Source of the DNA: Thermoleophilia bacterium
GTDB lineage: Bacteria; Actinomycetota; Thermoleophilia; Gaiellales; SKUG01
DNA: 6,004 nucleotides
Direction of reading: 5' to 3'
NCBI GenBank assembly: GCA_020438525.1
Contig: JAGQUL010000251.1
Location: forward strand, 1-6,004
Each line of letters opens with the position of its first letter. The first letter of the stretch is position 1. Positions 1 to 4,559 of this stretch are shown piece after piece. The notes below the pieces were generated by a model. The model searched no databases. It was not told the DNA's origin and saw nothing but the letters and a program-made list of their open reading frames with translations. The position numbers were made by a program, and so were the translations under genes.

Positions 1-24
1 GTGATCGCGGCGATCCCGGACTGA
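1..24 (+). CDS. 3' end of an upstream gene (partial, unidentified)
   Basis: Frame 1 reads seven sense codons (Val-Ile-Ala-Ala-Ile-Pro-Asp) and then TGA at 22-24. The codons are G/C-rich at the third position, like the other genes here, and a very strong inverted repeat begins 20 nt after the stop, as expected for a gene end. Seven residues cannot identify a product. The stop could be a chance one, so this is an inference from position and context. Confidence 0.4.
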   Translation: MIAAIPD

Positions 25-44
25 CTCACATTCGGGGGTGCCTC

Positions 45-101
45 GCGGGGCCCGGGTAACGACGTTGGGCCATGCGCCCGATTTCGTTACCCGGGCCCCG
101 C
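45..101. terminator. Long near-perfect hairpin, probable terminator of the upstream gene
   Basis: The arms 45-62 (GCGGGGCCCGGGTAACGA) and 84-101 are exact reverse complements over 18 bp. Pairing continues inward: after one mismatch (63/83), 64-70 pairs with 76-82, including two G-U pairs, leaving a 5-nt loop at 71-75. The folded element thus has about 25 pairs in 57 nt. No T-run follows, so it is not a textbook intrinsic terminator, but U-less stem terminators are described in actinobacteria. It sits between a likely stop at 22-24 and the phosphatase gene. It could also act as a transcript 3'-end stabiliser or a dispersed palindromic repeat. Confidence 0.55.
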
Positions 102-146
102 ACCGCTGCACGCCCGCAGCGGTCCGGAGACCGGCACGCGCGTGCG

Positions 147-659
147 ATGATGCGCGACATGCATGAGGTTCGCGTGCTCATGGTCTGCATGGGCAACATC
201 TGCCGCTCGCCGATGGCCGAGGCGGTCCTGCGTCACCGGCTCGAGCAGGAAGGGCTCGGCGACCGCGTGCTCGTCGACAGCGCGGGCACGCACTCGTACC
301 ACCTCGGGCACGCACCGCACCCCGAGACGCAGGCCGAGCTGCGCCGGCAGGGCGTGGCGGTGGGTGACCAGACCTCGCGCCTGGTGACGAGCGCGGACCT
401 CGACGAGTTCGACTTCGTCGTGGCGATGGATCGCGCGAACCTTTCCGAGCTGCGCACGATCGCGCAGCAGGCCGGCGGGCTCGACGAGGTGGCAGCCGAG
501 GTGGCGCTGCTGCTCGAGTACGCCGACGAGGTGCCGGGCGACAATGTCGACGAGGTGCCTGACCCCTACTACGTGGGCGGCTACGACCGCGTCTACGAGC
601 TGGTCGACGCGGGCTGCAGCGGCCTGCTCGCGCGCGTTCGCGAGCGACTCGAATCCTGA
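147..659 (+). CDS. Low-molecular-weight protein tyrosine phosphatase
   Basis: This is a cytoplasmic LMW-PTP fold enzyme of about 170 aa that should hydrolyse phosphotyrosine through a cysteinyl-phosphate intermediate. The N-terminal P-loop CMGNICRS gives the C-X5-R-S signature (Cys14, Arg20, Ser21). The general-acid Asp139 lies in the C-terminal motif VPDPYY, followed by the two tyrosines usual for phosphatases. SAGT followed by YHLG (about residues 45-55) and AMDRAN (about 93-98) are further family blocks. Bacterial LMW-PTPs act on BY-kinases in polysaccharide export or as secreted effectors, but no kinase or capsule gene is visible. The DPYY motif favours a phosphatase over the related arsenate reductases. 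Start choice: an in-frame ATG at 72 lies inside the upstream hairpin and would add an unconserved Arg/Pro-rich leader, so it is rejected. ATGs at 147, 150 and 159 are all possible, and no convincing Shine-Dalgarno decides among them (GGAGA at 126-130 is about 16 nt away). Confidence 0.93.
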   Translation: MMRDMHEVRVLMVCMGNICRSPMAEAVLRHRLEQEGLGDRVLVDSAGTHSYHLGHAPHPETQAELRRQGVAVGDQTSRLVTSADLDEFDFVVAMDRANLSELRTIAQQAGGLDEVAAEVALLLEYADEVPGDNVDEVPDPYYVGGYDRVYELVDAGCSGLLARVRERLES

Positions 660-662
660 CGA

Positions 663-700
663 GCCGCGGTCGGCGGCCACACGTCGGCCGCTTCCGCGGC
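663..700 (+). terminator. Stem-loop after the phosphatase gene
   Basis: Three bases after the TGA at 657-659, GCCGCGG (663-669) pairs with CCGCGGC (694-700). After a small internal loop, GCGGCC (673-678) pairs with GGCCGC (686-691) around a 7-nt loop. The 13-bp all-G/C stem is well placed for a transcription terminator, although no T-run follows. Confidence 0.5.
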
Positions 701-711
701 GCTCCGGTTCG

Positions 712-740
712 TTGACGATCCGCGACGTGCGTCGTTCACT
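712..740 (+). promoter_or_regulatory. Possible promoter for the exported protein gene
   Basis: TTGACG (712-717) is a five-of-six match to a sigma70-type -35 box. Exactly 17 nt later TTCACT (735-740) is a weak -10 with only the first and last T of TANNNT clearly right. Between the boxes lies a small dyad, CGACG (723-727) and CGTCG (730-734), which could be an operator half-site pair. The predicted transcript would have a leader of about 55 nt. The poor -10 keeps confidence low. Confidence 0.3.
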
Positions 741-788
741 GGACGTGAGGGGCGCGCGTGGGTGTGCGCGTCCGCGTGTGCGCATCCT

Positions 789-796
789 GGGGAGGG
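789..796 (+). promoter_or_regulatory. Strong ribosome binding site fixing the start at 803
   Basis: GGGGAGGG at 789-796 is an excellent Shine-Dalgarno sequence. It abuts the in-frame ATG at 797 with no spacer but lies 6 nt before the ATG at 803, so 803 is the likely start. Starting there also gives a clean signal peptide. Confidence 0.75.
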
Positions 797-802
797 ATGG
801 AT

Positions 803-1222
803 ATGACGACGACGACCGGAATCGCCATGTGGCGTCGAATCCTGCTCATCGCGATCACGGCGCTCGTAGGAGCGCTCGCGGTGAGCTTCAGCCAGCCGGC
901 CAAGGCCGAGGCATTCGTGAATCCGAGCGTGGTGTTCCCGAGCACCGAGGGCTGGGTCTACGTGAAGAGCGACCTGCCGCAGGCCTGCCCCGCGGTCTGG
1001 CCGACTCCGAGCTACTGCTACAAGGCGCCGGCCAAGACCGCGTGGCGCTGGACCGGCAGCACGTGGAAGCAGACCTCGATCGCAGGCGGAACGCAGGTGT
1101 ACGCCCTGCCCTACGCGAGCGGCTGGCACTGGGTGTGGATCGATCGTCGCACCGGCTGGCTCGCGATCCGCACGAGCGACCTCACCACCGGGCGCACCTG
1201 CCCACCCGGGGCGTTCTGCTAG
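803..1222 (+). CDS. Small exported Trp/Cys-rich protein, possibly SH3b-like
   Basis: The 139-aa product is not one I recognise by name. It has a signal peptide: a short N-region ending in Arg11-Arg12, a hydrophobic core at about residues 13-29, and an Ala-Lys-Ala site suggesting cleavage after residue 35. The mature part of about 104 residues carries nine tryptophans and four cysteines (62, 72, 133, 139), enough for two disulfides outside the cell. Residues about 80-127 show repeated Trp-X-Trp and Gly-Trp patterns (WRW at 81-83, GWHWVW at 107-112, GWLAIR at 118-123). This spacing resembles a bacterial SH3-like (SH3b) fold, which often binds cell wall, but it is an inference from pattern only. 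A terminator-like stem upstream and a convergent gene downstream suggest it is transcribed alone. An alternative ATG at 827 has a weaker upstream site. Confidence 0.75.
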   Translation: MTTTTGIAMWRRILLIAITALVGALAVSFSQPAKAEAFVNPSVVFPSTEGWVYVKSDLPQACPAVWPTPSYCYKAPAKTAWRWTGSTWKQTSIAGGTQVYALPYASGWHWVWIDRRTGWLAIRTSDLTTGRTCPPGAFC

Positions 1223-1241
1223 CGCCGCAGCGAGACGCGCA

Positions 1242-2159
1242 TCAGTTCACGGTTCGGGGGCTCCATGCGGGGCCCCCGAGCTCGTGCACGGGGCAGCTGC
1301 CGCCGCTGCAGCGACAGCCGACGGGATCGACACGACCGACCATCGGCACGCCGTCGCGCACGAGCCAGAGGCCGTAGACCATGAACGCGAGCCACGGCGC
1401 GATGTCCATCACGCCGGGCATGCCGGCATCGGTCGACCCGCCGCTCACGCCGCGGCCGAGCGCCATGAAGTAGGGGAAGTCCCAGTACGCGTGGGCGAGG
1501 ATGATCGGGATCGGGTTGCGAACGCGCAGGTAGACCGCGCCGAGCACGAACCCACCGGCGGTCTGTGGCACGACGCTGAGCAGGCCCACGAGCGAGAGCT
1601 CCTGCAGGTGGGCGCAGCCGAACACCACGGCGGAGATCACGAGCGCGTTGGGTGCCGGCAGCCTGGTGACGAGCCAGCCCAGCAGCAGCACCCGGAAGAT
1701 GAACTCCTCGGCGGTGCCGACCGCAAGCGCGAGGCCGACCGGGCCGGGATCGAGTCGGAACTCGCCCAGGTACTGCACGTAGAGCCCGAGGATCCACGTG
1801 GCGTAGAGCAGCTCGGGCCAGTCGAGCTTGAGGCCCTCGAGCGTGGAGCGCCAGGAGATGTCGGGGCGGATGCCGCTCGGCATGAGCGGTGCGCAGAGGA
1901 TCGCCGCGACGAGCCAGACGCTCTCCCACGCGATCACTGGCGCCCATCCGCCGCCCTGGAACAGCTGGCTGCCGACGCGCATCGAGATGATCCCGATGAA
2001 CATCGCGAACGCGATGCCGCCGAGCACGTCGAGCGCGTTGCGCAGGCCCGATTCGGAGCGCGGTGCGTCGGTCGCGGCGAGCGCTGGAAGCAGCATCCCC
2101 GGCGGGGCGTGCGAGGTGCCCGGAAGGGCGTGGGGATGCGCGTGGCCGACGTGTTGCAT
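1242..2159 (-). CDS. CPBP-family intramembrane metalloprotease (CAAX/Abi type)
   Basis: The 305-aa integral membrane protein is probably a zinc endopeptidase cutting within or near the membrane. All three family motifs are intact: EEFIFR (Glu151, Glu152, Arg156, the EExxxR motif), F180-x3-H184, and HAYWD (His223-x3-Asp227). About eight hydrophobic segments are visible (roughly 43-61, 73-92, 116-131, 141-163, 171-187, 196-212, 215-232, 252-267). Bacterial members are mostly uncharacterised; studied ones include bacteriocin self-immunity proteins and regulators of membrane signalling, so the substrate here is unknown. Two oddities are a His-rich N-terminus (His3, 6, 8, 10, 17) and a Cys cluster at the C-terminus (Cys282, 284, 289). 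The frame is open upstream to 2273, but that extension is Gly/Pro/Arg-rich, and GAGG 8 nt before the chosen ATG supports this start. It converges on the exported protein gene and diverges from the membrane pair. Confidence 0.88.
   Translation of the reverse strand: MQHVGHAHPHALPGTSHAPPGMLLPALAATDAPRSESGLRNALDVLGGIAFAMFIGIISMRVGSQLFQGGGWAPVIAWESVWLVAAILCAPLMPSGIRPDISWRSTLEGLKLDWPELLYATWILGLYVQYLGEFRLDPGPVGLALAVGTAEEFIFRVLLLGWLVTRLPAPNALVISAVVFGCAHLQELSLVGLLSVVPQTAGGFVLGAVYLRVRNPIPIILAHAYWDFPYFMALGRGVSGGSTDAGMPGVMDIAPWLAFMVYGLWLVRDGVPMVGRVDPVGCRCSGGSCPVHELGGPAWSPRTVN
1254..1279 (+). terminator. Possible terminator of the exported protein gene, inside the convergent gene's 3' end
   Basis: TCGGGGGC (1254-1261) pairs perfectly with GCCCCCGA (1272-1279) across a 10-nt loop, 31 nt past the stop at 1220-1222. 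Only 19 bp separates the two convergent stop codons, so any terminator for the plus-strand gene must lie within the protease coding sequence, as this stem does. There is no T-run and the arms also encode protein, so function is uncertain. Confidence 0.35.
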
Positions 2160-2167
2160 CCCTCGTT

Positions 2168-2171
2168 CCTC
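2168..2171 (-). promoter_or_regulatory. Ribosome binding site of the CPBP protease
   Basis: On the minus strand GAGG occupies 2171 to 2168, 8 nt before the ATG at 2159-2157. It decides for the 305-residue form over the longer open frame that reaches 2273. Confidence 0.55.
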
Positions 2172-2214
2172 GCCGCCCGGGCACGCTGCCACGCGGGGTC
2201 CGGGCCTGCCGGGC

Positions 2215-2229
2215 CGGCGGGGGCCGCCG
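2215..2229. other. Small perfect hairpin in the divergent intergenic region
   Basis: CGGCGG (2215-2220) and CCGCCG (2224-2229) are exact complements around a GGG loop, within the 112-bp region between the divergent starts at 2159 and 2272. It would lie in the 5' leader of the protease transcript if that promoter is further upstream. In sequence this G/C-rich a 6-bp stem can arise by chance. Confidence 0.25.
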
Positions 2230-2258
2230 CGGGGGCCGGGGACGGACACCGGTCCTGA

Positions 2259-2264
2259 TAGATT
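2259..2264 (+). promoter_or_regulatory. Probable -10 element of a leaderless promoter
   Basis: TAGATT matches TANNNT, and this A/T-rich patch stands out in a G/C-saturated intergenic region. It ends 7 nt before the A of the ATG at 2272, so transcription would start at or next to the start codon. The gene lacks any Shine-Dalgarno sequence, which agrees with leaderless translation, a common mode in actinobacteria. No convincing -35 box is visible. Confidence 0.45.
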
Positions 2265-2271
2265 CGCGCGC

Positions 2272-3450
2272 ATGGCTCAGCGAAATTCCCGCAAGGGCGG
2301 GGGCAAGACGAAGAAGCGACCGGAACTGCGCACGGGTGGGGGCCGCAAGGCCAAGGCCGAGCGCGCAGAGGAACGCGACCGGCACCGCGAACGCACCGCA
2401 TCGGGCGCTGCGCCCGTGGTGCGGATGCGACCGTCGGGCGCCGGCGGCATGCTGGTGGTGCAGCTGGTCGCGTGGCTGGGCGTGGCGTTGCTCGCCTACG
2501 TGGGGCATCGCCTCGAGCGCTGGGGGCAGCTGAGCTACCCCGATTCGCTGTGGTTGTACGTCTCGTTCGGCGTGGTCGCGGTTGCTGCCGCGGTCGGGCG
2601 CGTGTCGCGCACCGTTCGCGACGCCGATGCGTGGGGCGTGGAGGCGCTGCTCGTGCCGGGCCTGGTGTTCGCCGCCACCGCGATCTCCGGTCCGGGATGC
2701 CCGACCGGCGGCGACTGCGCGTCGATCGGCGCACGCGGCTCGATGGGACTGTTCTGGTCGCTCGTCGTGATTGCGGCTGCCGCGGTCGCGGCGTGGGGCA
2801 TTGCACGCTGGCAGTTCCGAGCCGCCATGAAGAACCGGCCCGGTCGCGGGCGCGTGCGCTACGGCACCGCGATCGTCACGATGCTGTGGCTGCTCGTGTT
2901 CCCCGGCATCGTGTTCGGTGGCTCGCTGCTCGCGCTCGACCTGTGGCTGCGCGACACCCCCGACCTGGTCCAGCAGGCCAAGGTCGAGGCCGAGCGCGAG
3001 TGCTACGGCCTCGCGGCTGCGCCCGAGCTCGCGGTGCGGCCGTCCCCCGATGGCTACAACCCCGCGTGGACCACCTTCGCGGTGCGTCGCGCCGACGAGT
3101 CGCGGCCCGGCGTGGGCAAGAAGCAGCTTCCGTCGGACTGGGCGAACCTCGACTACGTGCACCCGTACGAGGCGACCGTGACGTTCGACGCGACGGGCCA
3201 GCTCGTCGAGGTGACGTGCAACCGGCTCGGCCCGAAGTCGGGCAACGCGACCGCGGACGACCTCACGTCGACCCCGCCCGACACGAACCCGCTCAGCCCG
3301 AAGACCACCGGCTCGCAGTTCCTGCCGCGCTTCTTCACCCAGGGCGTGGCCGGACCCACCGAGGAAGGCAAGAAGCTCGCCGCCAAGCAGGCGAAGCAGG
3401 CCAAGGCGGCGGCGAAGCAGTCGAGCGACTCGAAGGCCACGACCAAGTGA
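2272..3450 (+). CDS. Five-TM membrane protein with basic N-terminus and Lys/Ala-rich tail, function unknown
   Basis: I do not recognise the 392-aa product. Residues 1-58 are hydrophilic, packed with Lys, Arg and Gly, and probably cytoplasmic. Five hydrophobic segments follow (about 59-78, 92-110, 122-139, 155-178, 197-223). The positive-inside rule fits: the loops at 110-121 and 179-196 are basic, which puts the C-terminus outside. The loop between segments 3 and 4 has Cys143 and Cys149, and the soluble domain (about 228-365) has Cys244 and Cys316; both pairs could be disulfides in that topology. Residues 367-392 are a low-complexity Lys/Ala/Gln/Ser tail. The frame is open well upstream (to 1828, inside the antisense protease), but ATG 2272 is chosen because a -10-like element sits just before it and the peptide then begins sensibly. 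Its end overlaps the next gene by four bases, implying co-translation. Confidence 0.8.
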   Translation: MAQRNSRKGGGKTKKRPELRTGGGRKAKAERAEERDRHRERTASGAAPVVRMRPSGAGGMLVVQLVAWLGVALLAYVGHRLERWGQLSYPDSLWLYVSFGVVAVAAAVGRVSRTVRDADAWGVEALLVPGLVFAATAISGPGCPTGGDCASIGARGSMGLFWSLVVIAAAAVAAWGIARWQFRAAMKNRPGRGRVRYGTAIVTMLWLLVFPGIVFGGSLLALDLWLRDTPDLVQQAKVEAERECYGLAAAPELAVRPSPDGYNPAWTTFAVRRADESRPGVGKKQLPSDWANLDYVHPYEATVTFDATGQLVEVTCNRLGPKSGNATADDLTSTPPDTNPLSPKTTGSQFLPRFFTQGVAGPTEEGKKLAAKQAKQAKAAAKQSSDSKATTK

Positions 3451-4409
3451 CCCGGGTCGCGAACGCGGACCACGACGCGCTCGTCGCCCGCGTTCGCGAC
3501 GCGCTCGCAACCGGGCGCATCTCGGCTGCGCAGGTCGAGGCGCTGCTCGATCGTTCAACTTCGGATGCCCGACCAGCGGCGCTGCAGGTGCTTGTCGGAA
3601 TCGGCTCGGTCGTCGCGTACCTCGGCGTGGTGCTCGCGTACGCGGTGGGCTTCAGTGACTACCCGCAGTGGGTGCAGGTCGCGACGCCGTTCGTGTTCCC
3701 CATGGTAGCGCTCGCGACTGCCGGCTGGCTCCAGCGCGCGAACCGGGCGTACTGGATGCGCGAGAGCGTCGCGCTGATCGCGTTCGCATCGCTCGTCGGT
3801 GCGACGTTGGCGTCGGTGTTTGCGGTGTCGGATGCGCCCGACGGCGTGTGGTTCGGGTGGATCGGTGCGGCGTGGGCGCTCGTCGCGCTGGTCAGCGGGC
3901 GCTGGATGCGCGGCCTGCGCGTGCCATGGCTTGCGGTCGCCGGCGCGGTGATCGTGAGCGCGAACGGGTTCGGCTCGTGGATCTTCGGCGACGACGACCT
4001 GTATCGCTGGCTCGAGCTGGGACTCGCAGTCGCGCTCGCAGCTGGCGCGACGGTGGCAGGCCGCCGACGGCAGCCGCTGGCCGCGGAGGGGCTGCTGGCC
4101 GGAGCGATCGCGAGCAGCTACGCAGCGGCGGTCCTGGGCGTGGGCGACGTGGACATCACCGAGGCCGGGCTCTCGCCGTGGCACGTGCTGCTGACGATCG
4201 CGGTTGCCGCCGCGCTGGTGCTGGCACCCGCGCTGGAGATGCCGGTCCTGTACGTCGTCGGCGCGTTCGGAGCGCTGCTCTGGCTCGGGTTCGTGATCCC
4301 GATCGCCACGCAGAGCGCCGCGTGGGCGCTCCTGATCGTCGTGGTCGGGATCGCGCTGATCGGTGTTGCGGCGGCCGGCTCTCGGCTGCGTGGTCGACGC
4401 GACGCCTGA
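3447..4409 (+). CDS. Multi-pass membrane protein, DUF2157-like, function unknown
   Basis: The 320-aa protein has a short soluble N-terminus (about 1-42) followed by some ten hydrophobic segments (about 44-68, 77-95, 105-126, 133-149, 159-177, 187-204, 211-232, 245-262, 266-286, 290-310) and a basic C-terminus ending RLRGRRDA. The N-terminal helix pattern, with ATGRISAAQVEALL at 21-34 directly before the first membrane segment, resembles DUF2157-type proteins. That is recognition from pattern and is tentative; the family has no assigned biochemical role that I know of. The GTG start at 3447 overlaps the upstream TGA in a GTGA, with GAAGG (3432-3436) 10 nt before it, so it should be translationally coupled to the five-TM gene. 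The frame stays open upstream to 2472 inside that gene, which is a GC-driven artefact. Confidence 0.82.
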   Translation: MTRVANADHDALVARVRDALATGRISAAQVEALLDRSTSDARPAALQVLVGIGSVVAYLGVVLAYAVGFSDYPQWVQVATPFVFPMVALATAGWLQRANRAYWMRESVALIAFASLVGATLASVFAVSDAPDGVWFGWIGAAWALVALVSGRWMRGLRVPWLAVAGAVIVSANGFGSWIFGDDDLYRWLELGLAVALAAGATVAGRRRQPLAAEGLLAGAIASSYAAAVLGVGDVDITEAGLSPWHVLLTIAVAAALVLAPALEMPVLYVVGAFGALLWLGFVIPIATQSAAWALLIVVVGIALIGVAAAGSRLRGRRDA

Positions 4410-4435
4410 CGCTTCGCGTTCCTGACGAGCTGAAA

Positions 4436-4465
4436 CCGGATCCGGCCGGCCCTCGATGGGCTGGT
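4436..4465 (+). terminator. Possible terminator after the membrane gene pair
   Basis: The segment 4445-4452 pairs with 4458-4465 (eight pairs, two of them G-U) around the 5-nt loop TCGAT, 35 nt after the TGA at 4407-4409. It is immediately preceded by, and shares one base with, the palindrome CCGGATCCGG (4436-4445). No T-run follows. It lies in the 150-bp gap before the opu genes, the only place for a boundary between the two transcripts. Confidence 0.35.
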
Positions 4466-4542
4466 GGACAACCGTGCACGCCCGATTCCTTGCGGGGGCC
4501 GGAGGCGTGCCGTGGGACGCGGCGTGACTGGACCCATGCTGC

Positions 4543-4549
4543 GAGGAAG
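4543..4549 (+). promoter_or_regulatory. Ribosome binding site of the ABC ATPase gene
   Basis: GAGGAAG at 4543-4549 lies 10 nt before the GTG at 4560, and GGGA at 4551-4554 lies 5 nt before it. An in-frame ATG at 4536 overlaps none of this and has no comparable site upstream, so GTG 4560 is preferred. Confidence 0.5.
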
Positions 4550-4559
4550 CGGGACAGAC

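Noticed and set aside
72..146. N-terminal extension of the phosphatase from ATG 72
   Set aside because: The ATG lies in the loop of the long hairpin, there is no ribosome binding site, and LMW-PTPs normally begin only a few residues before the catalytic Cys motif.
147..659. Arsenate reductase (ArsC, thioredoxin-linked) identity
   Set aside because: The fold is shared, but the VPDPYY acid loop is typical of LMW tyrosine phosphatases, the extra redox cysteines of ArsC are not evident, and no ars genes are nearby.
1284..2258. Plus-strand open frame of 324 codons across the protease gene
   Set aside because: It is the complement of a gene with three intact catalytic motifs. The translated product is His/Arg/Glu-rich low complexity with no recognisable domain.
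2160..2273. 38-residue N-terminal extension of the protease
   Set aside because: The added sequence is Gly/Pro/Arg-rich, reaches into the divergent gene's start, and a Shine-Dalgarno supports the ATG at 2159-2157 instead.
1219..3558. Very long minus-strand open frame (about 779 codons)
   Set aside because: It runs antisense across two supported plus-strand genes and out of frame over the protease. Its translation is Arg/Ala/Pro/His-rich with no domain. Such frames are expected opposite genes in very GC-rich DNA.
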